From Helopsaltes ochotensis (taxonomy: Eukaryota > Chordata > Aves > Passeriformes > Locustellidae), in assembly GCA_013400155.1 (NCBI GenBank), contig VXBM01000761.1:299536-363535 (forward strand): a stretch of 64,000 nt of DNA. Direction: 5' to 3'. A program made the translations under genes and the position numbers. Shown one piece after another: positions 1 to 13,792 of this stretch (its first letter is position 1; each line of letters starts with the position of its first letter). The notes beneath the pieces were generated by a model. The model was not told the origin of the DNA, searched no databases, and worked only from the letters and a program-made list of their open reading frames with translations.

Positions 1-866
1 GTGGAGCTGCCCCGTGGACTGGTGGAAAGGGCAGAAGCATCGTCTGCCTCTTGGTGTGGTTCAGCTTTAAGGATGATGTAGTGTTCAGAAATGACAGATC
101 CTGCCTGGGGGTTTCCAGGCACAGCCGCAGGAAAAACACTGAAATAATCAGATCCTGCTCCTGGCAGCCTCTCGTGTTTATGGAGTGGGGTCTGGGAGGT
201 CAGATCCCAGCTGGGCACCCACGGGGAGGGGGTGGCTGCACCTACCACAGGCACAGCACCTCATGAGTCACCCACGGCTTCCTGGACACCCAACAGCAAC
301 CGCAGGGGACAGGATGGGCAGGAGGGCTGCCGTGAGGCTGGTCCCACGCAGGGATGGGAGGAAGTGGGCTTGGAGCGGACCCCACCCCAAAGAGCTGACC
401 CAGGGTCTGCCCAGGAGCCCTGGCTGCTGGTGTGCCACGGTGTGGGAACCTGCCAAACACTGTCAGCCCCAGTTCCTGCTGGTGGTGGTGGTGGTTTCTT
501 GTTTGACTGTGGGTAAGAGCCCTCTGGGAGGAGTTCATCCTGCTTGGAGAGGGGTCTGGAGGAGCCATGAGGCAGGGCAGGCAGTGGAACAGGTCCAGCA
601 GCACTTTTCCAGCAGCCCTGAGTAACGGGAATAAACAGAAACACGAGCCAAGGGATGCTGTCAGGAACGTCAGTCCTGGGAAGAAGGAGGGGGAAACTAC
701 TGTGCTGGAAAAATCCATCATCCATAGGGATGATCCTTCCCACTGCTCCCTTGATTCACCCCAGCCCCAAAGCCCCACCTGATACCAGCATGAACTGGCA
801 CGTCTTCCTGCTGGGACAGGGACAGCTGCTCGTGGCAACAGGGCTCCCACATTTCCTCATCTCCAG
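1..866 (+). other. ARHGAP45: ARHGAP45 intron (window edge)
   Basis: No exon is recognisable here. The expected upstream ARHGAP45 coding segment (the residues before the FHYESNN motif) is not found in any frame, so this is read as the tail of a large intron ending in the acceptor ctccag at 861-866. A short ggt repeat lies near 480-494. Open frames on both strands look like GC-rich intron noise. Confidence 0.6.
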
Positions 867-3800
867 GTTTCCACTACGAATCCAACAATGAGGGGGACAA
901 GCGGGAGTTCGAGAAGGCCGTGGAGACCATCGCCGTGTCCTTCAGCAGCACGTAAGGGGCTTTGGGCAGCCACCCCCCGGTGACAGCCCGTGTCACTGTC
1001 CCTGTGCTGAACCCAGCCGTGCTCCTCTCCCCACAGAGTGTCCGAGTTCCTCATGGGGGAGGTGGACAGCAGCACCATCCTCTCCATCCTACCCAGCGAC
1101 CAGAACCAGGTGAGCGATGCCTGGATGCTCCCACCGCATGGGGCTCAGGATCACACAGAGGCTGCTCCCCTCAGCTCTGGTGTGAGCCCAGAGCAGGGTG
1201 TTGCTCCAGGGACAGTTCCATTAGCTCCTGGGCACAGTCTGGGCACAGTCTGGGCACAGCTGACTTCCAGCAGCGGCCAAAAGACTCCAGCAGCTCCGGC
1301 TTCCATCCATCTGCCAGCCCCTCGAGCTGCTCCCCATCCTCTTGGCTGACCAGTCCCTCTTCTTTCCCATTTCCCAAAGACTATGGAGAGCCTCTGTGGG
1401 GGGATTCCTGGGCCTGGAGGAGATGGAGTGCCCTCGGGCACGGACAGCTGTGACACAGGTAGGCAGGATGAGTCTGGGTGCAGGGTCTGGGGTCTGTGCA
1501 GGAACCGGCACCTTTCCCGTCATTGCTGCCGTCCTGAGCCACACCTGAGACTCCTCAGCTGGGGAAAGGCAGCAGAGCTGGTGCCACTGGGGCTGCCACA
1601 GAGCTTGGGGGAGGTTTCAGTGGAAGCTCACGGGGTGTCCATCCCTCCACAGCCCGTCCTCCAGCCGAGGAAGTGGACGTGATGCTGCAGCGCTGTGAGG
1701 GCGGCGTGGACGCTGCCCTCCAGTACGCCAAAACCATCTCCAAGTACATGAAGGACCTGATAGGATACATGGAGAAAAAGATCACGCTGGGTGAGTGAGG
1801 GGACAGCAGGTGGGTCCCTTCTGGGGCAGGGCTGAGCCATGGGACAGGTTGAGGTCCCTGCTGGAGGAGGCTGATGCTGCCAGGGCAGTGGGAACCTCAC
1901 TCCTCAAGTTCCTGATTAATTTTTCAAAAGGAGATTGGGTTCCACCAGGGAAATCCCGGTGTCTCGTGTGTCTTTTCACTTTCAACCTTTTCCTTCCAGA
2001 GACGGATTTTGCCAAAGGGCTCCAGAAGATGGCAAGCAACTACAAGCAAAACATCAGTCAGGAGGTAAGTCCTCAAGTCCCTGAAGCCCCCAGTGCCAGG
2101 CTGGATTGTGAGCCACGAGCCCTGGAGAGCCCATTCCATGTGCCCCAGCTTGGAAGGACATGGGAACAGCTCTCCAGAGCTCTGCCTGGAGAAATTCAGG
2201 ATGGGGCTTTTACCAGCAGTCACCAGCCTTACCTTGCCTCTGGCTCTTCCTCCCATCTCCTTGGGCTCATGCTGGCTGCTGAGGCTCAGGGGAATGTGTT
2301 TTCCCTCTCCCCAGACCAACATGCCTTTCCGGTCCATCTATCTGCTGGCCCTGGAACAGGATGTGGAGCATGGGGCCTCAATTCAGCAGGCAGCCCACAC
2401 CTTGCAGCAACAAACCTTCCTCCAGGTGAGGGGACAAAAGGTCCTTCCTGGGGCTGGAGGTAACAGAGGTAGCTCTTCCTTAGCTCGGTCCAGAGGGAAA
2501 CTGCATCCAGCGCAATCCAGGCTGTGGATTTTCATCCCTGGCACAAACCAGTGCCCGTGACCTGTCCCAGGAGTGATAGTCACCACCACAGAGCACTTCT
2601 CCATGAGAAGTCTTGGTGAGAGCAGAGCAGGAGTGCTCAGCTCAGGTCCTCATGGGGCTGTTCCTCCCTCCCTCCCCGTGCAGCCACTGACGGTGAGACG
2701 CCTGGAACACGAGAAACGCAGGAAGGAGATCAAGGAGCAGTGGCACCGGGCGCAGAGGAAACTGGTGAGTGACTGGGTTGGTGTTCCCAATCCCAGCCTG
2801 GAGCAACTCGTGACACCTCCTCTGAGGGCGCTGGGCACCCTGGCCCTCTCCAGCAGTGTTGGGTGCCTCTGGTATGCTGGGGGACCCCGGCAGAAGCTGG
2901 TGATGCCCTTGCTGGGCTCCATCCTCACCCTGGATGAGCTGGTGACCCCCTTGCTGGGCTCCATCCTCACCCTGGATGAGCTGGTGACCCCCTTGCTGGG
3001 CTCCATCCTCACCCTGGTTGAGCTGGCGATGCCCTTGCTGGGCTCCATCCTCACCCTGGATGAGCTGGTGACCCCTTTGCTGGGCTCCACCCTCACCCTG
3101 GCTCTCCCTGGCAGCAAGAGGCGGAGGGGAACCTGCGCAAGGCCAAGCAGGCGTACATGCAGCGCAGCGAGGAGCACGACAAGGCCAAGTACGTGGCAGT
3201 GAAAGCAGAGGAGGAGCAGCAGAACACAACCAGCGGCGCCAACACCAAAATGCTGGACAAGAAGAGGCGGCTGGAAGAGGAAGCCAAGAACAAGGTAAGA
3301 GGGTGACAGCTCTGGAGGGGCCTCCTCGCTCCTGCTGTCCCCTGAGCCACGTGGGTGAAGTGATCCTCAGGAATGCCTGGACAAGCAGGGTCTAAGGGGC
3401 TGTTTTTATTCTCCTCACCCCTGAGCTGCTCCCATCCCTTGCTCTCCCAACTCCCAGGCAGAAGAGGCCATGGCCACGTATCGCACCTGTGTGGCCGATG
3501 CCAACACGCAGAAGCAGGAGCTGGAGGACACCAAGGTGAACTGCCTGCGGCAGATCCATGAATTGATCAAACAGACTGACCAGGTCATCAAGTCGGTGAG
3601 TGGGGCTGGGCTGGGGTGTCCCCAGGGCGGGAGGTGGCCGTGCCCTGCTCTGGAGAGCTCAGAGCTGCCCTCCAGCAGAGCTGCCCCTATTCCAGAGGGC
3701 GTCTGGTTGGATGCAGAGCTCCCCTCTCGCTCAGAAAAGCGCCGCTCCGTGCTCCTGATTTCCCACCTAACCTCGAGCTCCCCACGTCACTTTTAGGCCA

Positions 3801-6800
3801 CCATCTCCTTCTACCAGCTCATGCACATGCAGACAGCGCCGCTGCCAGTGAACTTCCAGACTCTGTGCGAGAGCAGCAAGCTGTACGACCCGGGCCAGCA
3901 GTACGCCTCCCACGTCCGGCAGCTGCAGCGCGGCGACGAGCCCGACGTCCAGTACGACTTCGAGCCCTACGTGTCCCACAACGCCTGGTGAGGGAGGAGA
4001 GGGTTCACTCCTGGGTAATGCTCCAGTTCAGCCGTGTTCCCTTCGTTATCTCCTGCCGCCCACGCTCCCCTGCAGGAGGCAGGATGCTTTCGGCATTCCT
4101 GAAGGCAGCTCCTGGGGCTGGAGCAGTTGGGAATTGCCCTCTTATCCTTCAATGGATGAGGCAGGCTGTTGAGTATTTAAGAGACTGTGATTCCCGAGGT
4201 TGGTGGGTGGCAGCCATGGATAAAGTTTCCAAGTGTCCTTCCTTCTCATCCACACTCCTGTTCCCCTCCAGGTCTCCCTTTACTCGGGGACGGAAGGGCA
4301 GCTTCAATGCCAGCGAGTTCTCCACGAGTGCAGAGGGGGCCGGGGCTGGCTCGGAGGGAGCAGCAGGAGCCAAGGAGTCAACAAGTGGAGCTGGAGGGGC
4401 CGAGCGAAGAGGTGAGTCTGGAGCCCCAGAATTCTGCATCACCTGCCCCATGTCCCCCCAGGCAGGAGCAGAGTGGGACCCCCAGGGTATGAGGGGCTTC
4501 TCTGGCAGCAACAGGACAGGCTGGGAGCCTCCTAAACTGGATTTCCTGAAGGACACTAAGTCAGATCTGTGGCATTTTGCTCCCTAACAAACCATTGCCC
4601 ATCTTCCCATCTCCCCTTTCCTTGCTGGGTGTCACTGGAGGCACCAAACCCCGCCAGCAGCCTCCCAAAGTCATCCCAATTTCTCCTGGCATCCAGGCTG
4701 TTCTGCAGCCATTCCCTCCCGAACACAGACAGCAATCCCAATGGACTGTGTGTTCTCTCTGCAGGTGGGAAGGGACACCAGACCCATAAATCTTGGCCAA
4801 TCTCTGTCGCTGATGCTGACAGCAGCCTGGATTCCAGTGCAGGTAGATATGGGAGCAGCCCAGGAGCCCCTCCCAGCACAGCCAGTCTAACCCCAGAGCT
4901 TCCCAGTTAGGCAGGACCGTCCCCTGTTTTACCTGCCTTGTGAGAACACCGTTGTAAATGACGGTGCTGAGCCCAGTCTCTGGTGGGATGGGCTGGGATT
5001 TGGTGGGATGGGGTGAGCTCTCAGAAGAGAAGCAGCTTTGCAGGTGATTCACTGGTCTGTGGGTTTTCCTTGGACAGGTGAATTCAGGCAGCAGCTCCAG
5101 CGGCTGCCATCCAGCGGCGCCTGTGAGGAGCTGGAGGAGAAGGACGGGACCACCACTCCCTTTGAGCAGAGTAGGTGACAGGGTGGGAGGGGACAGTGCT
5201 GCTGCCACTCCCCCCAGCACGGCAGAGCTCCCTGCGGGCTGCTTTTCCCAAATTCAGTAGTTCTGCAGGCAAACCCAACAATCTCTGGAGATTCTTGATG
5301 GTATCCCCAGCCACCCTGCCTTTCCTGAGGGATGGCAGTGACAGTCCCGCTCAAGCTGTGCCTGACCTCGCATTTCCTTTTCCCGCAGGCATCAATGGGA
5401 TCACCCCGGAGCTGGCAGCTCCCACAGGGCCCTTCCGGAATGTTGGCTTGTCCAAGGCTGCCCAGACCCATCGGCTGAGGAAGCTCCGTGCCCCTTCCAA
5501 GTGTCGGGAGTGCAACAACTACGTCTACTTCCAGGGAGCCGAGTGCGAGGAGGTGAGCTGGGAGAGCTGGGGGTGGAACCCAGCCCAGACCATGTCAGGA
5601 GGACATTTCTCCTGCAGGGCGGGTTCCAGGTGGAAAATGGTGCTTTACCTTGGTGCTGCAGCATTCCCAAGGCATTCTTCCCGTCTCCCACCATGCTCTG
5701 AGCAGTGCCTGGTGTCTCTGTGGCTGCCCCCCACCTCCACGTGTTCCCCTCTCTCTTCCAGTGCTACCTGGCCTGCCACAAGAAGTGCCTGGAGACCTTG
5801 GCCATCCAGTGTGGGCACAAGAAGCTCCAAGGGAAGCTGCAGCTCTTCGGGCAGGACTTCACGAAGGCGTCTCAGGGCAGCCCGGATGGGATCCCCTTCA
5901 TCGTCAAGAAATGCATTTCGGAGATTGAGAAGCGGGCCCTGAAAACAAAGGTGAGTGACACTCCTCTCTCCTGGCTGAGCTGCAGGCCCTTGGAAGGATC
6001 CTCTGGAAAACCAACAGGCTCGACTTCAGATTTCCACAGGGCAGGGAGCCAGGGATGAGCTTGGCCCAGATACCCCGAAGTCTGCCTTTGGAAAATCACC
6101 TCTCCTGCTTTCCTATGAAGCAGGAATGACTGAGCTGAAAGGAGATATCCCTAAATGACTGCCCAGAGGGATTTCCCACTCCAGAAGGAGAGGGTGGGCA
6201 CACACAGCTCACTGTCCCATGCGAATATGAACCTCTACCCTCACTTCAGCTCCACTTTTCTCTCTTTCACAGGGCATCTACCGAGTTAACGGTGTCAAGA
6301 CCCGCGTGGAGAAGCTTTGCCAGGCATTTGAGAATGGGAAGGAGCTGGTGGAGCTGTCCCAGGCCTCCCCCCATGACATCAGCAACGTCCTGAAGCTCTA
6401 CCTGAGACAGGTGAGGTGCTGGGGTGCCTCACGGCGGGGGAAGGAGAGGAGCTGGGCAGAGGAACCAACCTGGCAGGAGGAATTCTGCACAAATTGGGCT
6501 CAGTGACTGGATGGGTGGGGAGGGAGGGGTCCTTCCTGGGGGATGGGGCCACAGTGACCCCCCCCAGCTCATCCCACACAGCATCACTGCGGTCACAGCC
6601 ACAGAACAGCGACGAGCCCAAGCAGCAAACAAAGAACGCTGCACCCCTTCCAATTGGGGAACTGGCTACCCAAAAAGGGAAGGGGCCAGTAAAGGTCATC
6701 CTGCAGGGGCTGACTCACGTCCCCATGGGGTGGGCTCTGCCCCTGGAGTCATCCTGGGGTGGGTTTTAGTGGGGTTTCTGCCCCTGAGGTCACCTTGAGG

Positions 6801-9288
6801 TGGGCTCAGTAGAGTTCCTGCCCCTGGGGTCAGCCCAGGGTGGGTTTAGAGGGATCTCTGCCCCTGGGGTCACCCCAGGGTGGGCTCAGTGGAGTCTCTG
6901 CCCCTCGGGCCACCCCAGGGTGTGCTCAGCCCCAGTACCCAAACTGTCGTTGCAGACAGTGTCACCCACATCCTCCAACAGCCACCTCCGCAGCGCAGGA
7001 GGGCGCAGAGGAAGCTGCTTCTTCCTCACAGTGGGTTAACTCTTTGTGCTGCCTTTTTCTGTAACCCCCCAGAAGGGCAGCTCTGTGTTACCTCACAGGG
7101 AAAGCCGTGTCCTTGGGCTCCTGCACATCAGGGGTCAAGAACTCTGAGTGGATTCCATGGTTTCTCCAAAGAAAAGCAGAGTGAAAAGAGAGGGGGGAAT
7201 CAGTGCTGAGCTCCAACCTAACCCCTTCCTGCAGAGAGAAATGGGTTAAAGTCTTTCTATAAAAGGGTGGATGGAGGGAACCCGCTCTGCTGAGAGGCAG
7301 CCTGTCCCCAAAACATCCGTTGAGGTCGCTCTTAAAACATCCCCAGCCGCGTGGAACACCCAGCAGTCAACACCAGCTCCGTTTGCTTTATGAAAACCTC
7401 AAAGCAGAGTTTCCCCCGCAGCCCCGCCTCTGCTTCAGGCTGTGCCCTTCACATCCTGCGCCCTTCACATCCTGCCTGCCCCACCCACAGCAACCCGTCC
7501 CTGTCCTCTCCCCAGCTGGGGAACCTCCAGCTGGGCCCACCCCAGCCAGGGATTTTCCAGGAAAAAAAGGGAATCCCTACACCTCAACCCAGCAGGGAGC
7601 ACCCACGGGTGGATCAAACACTGCTTTTGGCTTGAACTTCACAAGTGCTTCCTGGCCAGGGCTCATGAGGCTGGATTGACAGGCTCCAGGAGATGGATAA
7701 ATAAATATCACCTCCGGGGAGAGGTTTGCAGCACTGGACCTGGAATGGATGGAATCCTGAAAGGGATGTTAAAAGTGCTCCAAGCCCTCTCTAAGCTGAC
7801 CTCGAGCACTTTCCAGGAATGTTTCCTCACTGCAGAAATGCCCCCGGTGCCGCCAGCTCAGCAGCTCGGCACAGATCCAGGTCTCATGGAGGTGGGAGCT
7901 GCTCCCAGGAACTGGGATCACCTCTTCTCTCCTCCCTGCAGCTGCCGGAGCCCCTCATGCCCTTCCGGCTGTACAACGAGCTGATGGGGCTGGCCAAGGA
8001 GAGCCTGCAGGGCGGCGAGGCCAAGGGCCGCAGCGGGAAGGGCGGCCCCGAGCTGGAGGACAGAGGAGCCGACACCGACCCGGTGGTGCTGAACCTGGTG
8101 CTGAAGCTGCGGGAGCTGCTGAAGGAGCTCCCCTGCGAGAACATGGCCACGCTCCAGTACCTCCTGCAGCACCTGAGGAGGTGAGAGGGGCATGGCCGGA
8201 GCCTGTGTGGCTGCTGGGTGTCTTCCCCTTCTCCCCTGGGGTGGGGAGGTGAGTGCAGCCTCCTCTCTGGAGTCAGGAGGAAGGTCCGTGGTTGCGGCTG
8301 CTTCTCTCCCTGCCCTGAGGCTCAGGTGCTCCAGCCCAGCATCTCCCCCAGCCCTGCCCAGCCACCCCTCTCCCTTCCTTGCTCTTACAAGCTGTTCCTC
8401 CCCCTCCCACGCAGGATCATGGAAGTGGAACAGGACAACAAGATGACCTCAGGCAACTTGGGCATCGTCTTTGGGCCAACGCTGATGCGCCCCAGGCCCA
8501 CAGATGCCACGATTTCCTTGTCCTCGCTGGTGGATTATCCCCACCAAGCTCGGATCATTGAGGCACTCATCATCTTCTACCCCACCATCTTCGAGCACAA
8601 GGACATGGTCGAGCCCGGCAGACGTGGCTCAGGTGCCACAGAGGAGGTGGCCAGTGGTGCTGAGCAGGTAGGAATCCCCAGGGAGGAGAAACCCTTGGGG
8701 GATGCTCCATGAACCTTCTCTGGAGTCAACTCCCAGGGAGTGAGAACTCTCCTTCATGCCCTCACCACTGTCCCTGTTCCCTCCCAGGCCCACGCTGGCT
8801 CCCAGCCTGTGGCACCTCTTGGCACCAGCCCCTACCTGGAGCTGCCTTCGGAGAAGGAGGATTTGGCTTTCAGCGCCGACGCACTCGCAGGTCAGTGAGA
8901 GGCACGGGGGGTTCCCAGGGCACACAGACCCATCCCCTGCCCCAGGGACCCCGGGTTTGCTGCATGAAGCTCCTGCTGGTGCCACGGCGCTGGGCTGGAG
9001 GGTGGCACAGAACTCCTGTGTCCCACAGAGGCCGGTGACCGCTCTGTGGACTCCGACTCGGAGGTGGAGGACGGCGGGGAGCCACGGCCACAGCTGGCCA
9101 AGCAGCAGAGCGAGACCAGCACGGAGGAGGTTCATTTCTACAACGAGGGGAGCGAGGGGCCGCGGAGCCGGAGCTGCAGCGCGGGCCAGGCGGATGCAGA
9201 GGGCTCCGCTGCCCGCTGCTGCGGCCCTGGGGATGAGCAAAGCGATGTGGAGGAGCAGCCTGAGAGCTGCAGCCCGGCCACAAACTAG
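867..9288 (+). CDS. ARHGAP45: ARHGAP45 (HMHA1), Rho GTPase-activating protein, 5'-truncated by window
   Basis: Twenty coding exons: 867-951, 1037-1109, 1380-1458, 1653-1790, 2000-2064, 2315-2425, 2684-2764, 3115-3294, 3458-3595, 3797-3987, 4272-4411, 4765-4842, 5078-5170, 5389-5552, 5762-5950, 6273-6410, 7942-8180, 8415-8667, 8788-8890, 9029-9288 (TAG). All have GT-AG borders and matching phases, giving about 932 codons. The order of domains is an F-BAR coiled-coil region (exons to 3987, e.g. RRLEHEKRRKEIKE), a low-complexity Ser/Gly linker, a C1 zinc finger, a RhoGAP domain, and an acidic Ser-rich tail. The whole segment matches human ARHGAP45 as I remember it, and better than the paralogue GMIP. 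The family stimulates GTP hydrolysis by Rho/Rac proteins at membranes, mainly in haematopoietic cells. The roughly 200 N-terminal residues and the promoter lie left of the window. Gene identity is very likely; exon edges are hand placed. Confidence 0.93.
2895..3104 (+). repeat. Intronic minisatellite, 42-bp unit, about 5 copies
   Basis: Five near-identical 42-base units built on gctgggctccatcctcaccc fill most of the 350-base ARHGAP45 intron between exons 2684-2764 and 3115-3294. Because 42 is a multiple of three, the array stays open in several frames, but the intron is flanked by good splice sites. Copy number is probably polymorphic. Confidence 0.9.
4412..4764 (+). other. ARHGAP45: ARHGAP45 intron, nothing else seen
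   Basis: A 353-base intron with a gtgagt donor and a ctctctgcag acceptor. It has no repeat, conserved motif or extra exon that I can support. Confidence 0.7.
5389..5824 (+). other. ARHGAP45: ARHGAP45 C1 (phorbol-ester/DAG-type) zinc finger, two exons
   Basis: Exons 5389-5552 and 5762-5950 together encode a full C1 motif. It has an initial His (THRLRKL), then CRECNN, then CEEC, then the CHKKC block, and a final His/Cys pair in CGHKK. This matches the H-x12-C-x2-C-xn-C-x2-C-x4-H-x2-C-x7-C pattern, so all eight metal ligands look present. In ARHGAP45 this is an atypical C1 domain thought to help membrane or protein binding. The intron splits the second CxxC pair from the CHKKC block. Confidence 0.88.
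6411..7941 (+). other. ARHGAP45: Largest ARHGAP45 intron in window
   Basis: This 1.5 kb intron separates two RhoGAP exons. It holds the 40-bp tandem array described separately and otherwise GC-rich unique DNA. I see no extra exon: several open stretches lack coding similarity and suitable splice sites. Confidence 0.7.
6720..6925 (+). repeat. Intronic minisatellite, about 40-bp unit, about 5 copies
   Basis: Units built on tctgcccctggggtcacccc followed by agggtgggctcagtgga recur five times with 5-20% divergence. They lie inside the RhoGAP intron. Confidence 0.88.
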
Positions 9289-10990
9289 GCTGGCAACCCT
9301 CGGGGCCACGGCAGCCACGGCCTGCAGCCCCAGCTCATCTAAGCCACTGTGGGAACTGGGATGGACAAAGGGGCAAATCCCAGAGGCTGCTCAGAAACCG
9401 GAATGTGGTTTCCGGGGGTGTTTGGTGTGTCAGCGGCAGGTGAGTCCTGACTGGAGTTTTTACATAAAATCCCTGAGCCCCTCCCAGCCTGCTGGTACCC
9501 CTGGCTCAGCCATGGCCATGAAGGACCTTGCCTGAGAGGGAGCTGAGTGTGCGGAGATCCTCCACTTGTTCAGGATTGGGGAGGAATCCAGAGCTGTGCC
9601 TGTGCCAGGTTTTTTATGGGCTCCTGCATCCCATACCTGTGCTATGAGATTGAGATTGGGTGAGTCCAAGGACCTGGTCATCCCTGATGGCTGAGGCTGG
9701 AAAGGAGCCAAGGCTGCCGGGGGTGACTTAAGGACAACGACCACTCAAGATGAGCAGAAGGGCACAACAGGGACAGATGGAACTGGGGGCAGCTCACTGG
9801 GACAGGGACATGGGCAGAGCAGCACTGGGGGTGGGGTGAAGCCCCTGCATCATCTCACCCTGAGCCTGGCTTGGCTGTGCCATCTACCAGGATCTCAGGG
9901 GATGTCCCCCACTGACACTTGAACGGGAGTTCAGGATGGATTTCCTGCCCCAAAACCTCAGCACTGTGTGGTCCCAGCCCAGCTGATGGCATCTGCCTTG
10001 CTGCTTGATTGACACCTGTTGGGATTGGTGGGTATTTCCCTCCTTGACAGCAGTCATGAAAGGAGCGGCCACAGCCTGTGGACAACCTCAGGGCAGATTT
10101 GCTTGGCTGCAGGGTCCTGACCCCTGCTGAGGTCTCAGGGTCTTGGTCTACAAAGATTTTAAAGATTTCATCTCTGAAAATGCACTGAAAAGTCCCTCTG
10201 CTCTTGGAACTGGGCAGGGGGAATGTAACTTCCATTATAAATAAGGAGTTGCTTCCTTTTCAACGCTGCCATGGCCTGATGCACGAGCTTCCTTTTCTCT
10301 TAAGACATGAACCTACCCTTCAGCATGACTCCACTATGTCTGCTGGCAAAAAAGGGACTAAAGCCAAAGTGGTTTTGTTTTTGTTTTGTTTTTTTTTTTT
10401 TTAAGCCATGAGACACTCCTGCACTGAGGCACAGAGAAACAAGTAAGAGTTTTAGCTTGGAATGAGCCGAGAGGCTTTTTTTTTTTGGTTCTCCTGCTTA
10501 TGGGAGACAGAGCAGGTGGTGTTGGGGAGGTCTCAGACACCTTGGTACTGCAGAACCCGGCAATGGATGGGAGGTTTGAGCCCTCTGAAGTCAATGGAGA
10601 ACCTGTCTCAGCAAAGGTACATAAACCCAGGTTAACTCACAGGTTTGGAGCTGTGTCAGGGGAGAGCTGGAGGCGTCCAGGATTTGTTGTGCCCTCCAGC
10701 TCTTCCACAGGATAGTTGGATTTTTCCAGGGCAGCAGGAAGATGGGGGAATGCTGCTGCCACGGCGGTACCGCGTGCGTGTGAGGGTGGGTGAGGATGAT
10801 GAGGGTGAGTGAGAGACGGGGCTAAAGCTGTGTTTAAACTTGCCACAGTGGCAGCTCCCTCCTGGTCGTGTCGATTCCATGTTTGTCCTGACAAAACTGT
10901 GCTGCTTCATGACTGCCTTGCTGTGTTCATATTGACATATTGACATATTCATATTTTTTCTCGAAAAACCAATAAAACCTCTGTTGTGAC
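9289..10990 (+). other. ARHGAP45: ARHGAP45 3' UTR
   Basis: Runs from the TAG at 9286-9288 to the canonical signal AATAAA at 10971-10976. It contains two poly-T runs (about 10388-10403 and 10478-10487). No intron or second stop-to-signal arrangement is evident. The cleavage point is inferred to lie 10-25 bases after the signal. Confidence 0.75.
10971..10976 (+). terminator. ARHGAP45: ARHGAP45 polyadenylation signal AATAAA
   Basis: A canonical hexamer followed within 10 bases by the GT-rich stretch ctctgttgtgacccgttttg, as expected for a downstream element. It is the first AATAAA after the stop codon. Confidence 0.8.
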
Positions 10991-11369
10991 CCGTTTTGTC
11001 CTGGGCATCAGTGTCTTCCAGGCTCCCCCCAGCAGCAGGAGGCCAAATCCAAGTGTTTCTGGCACAAAACATGAAGTTTAAAGCTCTCCAGCATCCTGGG
11101 ATGGATTCAAACGAGTGAAACTGGGGGTGATGAGCAGCTCTCCATCCAATGTCCAAACACCATGGGACAGGGCAGGAGATCAGGGAAGGAACGAGGTAAA
11201 TCTGAACTGCAGCTTCCAAAGTGCTGCCCAGGGCAGCTGGTAAAGGCTCTGCAGGGCTCAGCCACAATGCAGAGTCCCGGCAGGAAGAGATTCCAAATGT
11301 CATAAAAATTACAGGAACAGGCAGAGTCTTGAGGCTTTGCCACAGGGAGAGGCTGAGCAGCACCACAGC
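10991..11369. other. Short intergenic space between convergent genes
   Basis: About 0.38 kb of unique DNA separates the inferred 3' ends of ARHGAP45 (+) and POLR2E (-). No gene or repeat is seen in it. Confidence 0.65.
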
Positions 11370-11659
11370 ACTGAGGGTACAAACCTTTATTTCAAACAAG
11401 AGCCCATAAAACAGGGAAGCAAAAGCCTTTGCCACTCATTTCCTCCCATCAGGAGGTGTCCAGGCTTCAGGTCTCCGTGGCTGAGTCCTGGATGGGACTG
11501 AGGGGTCACCACAAAGTCCAAGCTGGAAGACAGGGAGTGAAGCCCAGTGACGGGGCTGCACAGAGGCAATGAGGGAGGAGAATTTCCTTGTCCATCTCTG
11601 AAGTGCAGGGATCTCCGAGCGCCTTGAACTGCTGGTGGGAGCCACCCAGCTCCTCACAC
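11370..11659 (-). other. POLR2E: POLR2E exon 8, 3' UTR
   Basis: On the minus strand a strong acceptor (ctctcttccag, complement of 11660-11670) opens a non-coding exon. It ends at AATAAA (plus-strand tttatt, 11386-11391). It pairs with a GTAAGG donor at 11922-11927 that lies only eight bases past the POLR2E stop codon. This exon is therefore entirely 3' UTR. Confidence 0.75.
11386..11391 (-). terminator. POLR2E: POLR2E polyadenylation signal AATAAA
   Basis: Plus-strand tttatt reads AATAAA on the minus strand. It is followed on that strand by ggtttgtaccctcagtgctg, a GT-containing downstream region. Confidence 0.75.
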
Positions 11660-11935
11660 CTGGAAGAGAAGGAGGGATGAGAATCATCTCCTGCCCCTGA
11701 TCTGGTCCTGCTCCAGGTCCCTCTGAACACCCCAAATCCCAACGGGCACAGCCTGAGCTGAGGCACAGGTGACAGGGGAGCCTCACTCCGCTCTCCCCAA
11801 CAGCTCCCTCCATGAGCCATTTAAGACTCTGAGACATCTCCCTGGAAGCAGCTGCTTCACACTGACCTTGGAACATCCCCTGGCACTGCCCAGAGCCCCC
11901 CCAGGCAGGGGGTCCCCTCATCCTTACCCACTGTG

Positions 11936-13792
<1,857 letters not shown>

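Larger units (their letters stand above)
5762..8667 (+). other. ARHGAP45: ARHGAP45 RhoGAP domain exons with arginine finger
   Basis: Exons 5762-5950 (after the C1 end), 6273-6410, 7942-8180 and 8415-8667 encode the RhoGAP fold. The catalytic arginine finger is in the GIYRVNG motif at the start of exon 6273-6410. The supporting block KLYLRQLPEPL spans the 6410/7942 junction. The GNLGIVFGPTL helix and VDYPHQARIIE segment follow in 8415-8667. Nothing suggests loss of catalytic residues. The loop encoded near 8010-8090 is rich in Gly/Lys/Glu and differs most from the mammalian protein. Confidence 0.88.

Noticed and set aside
2573..3202. Long + strand open frame through the 42-bp repeat in ARHGAP45
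   Set aside because: It includes the real exon 2684-2764 and then reads intron. Splice sites and phase show that 2765-3114 is removed.
3616..4587. 323-codon + strand open frame
   Set aside because: It runs across ARHGAP45 exons in a shifted frame and through introns; the true frame there is fixed by homology.
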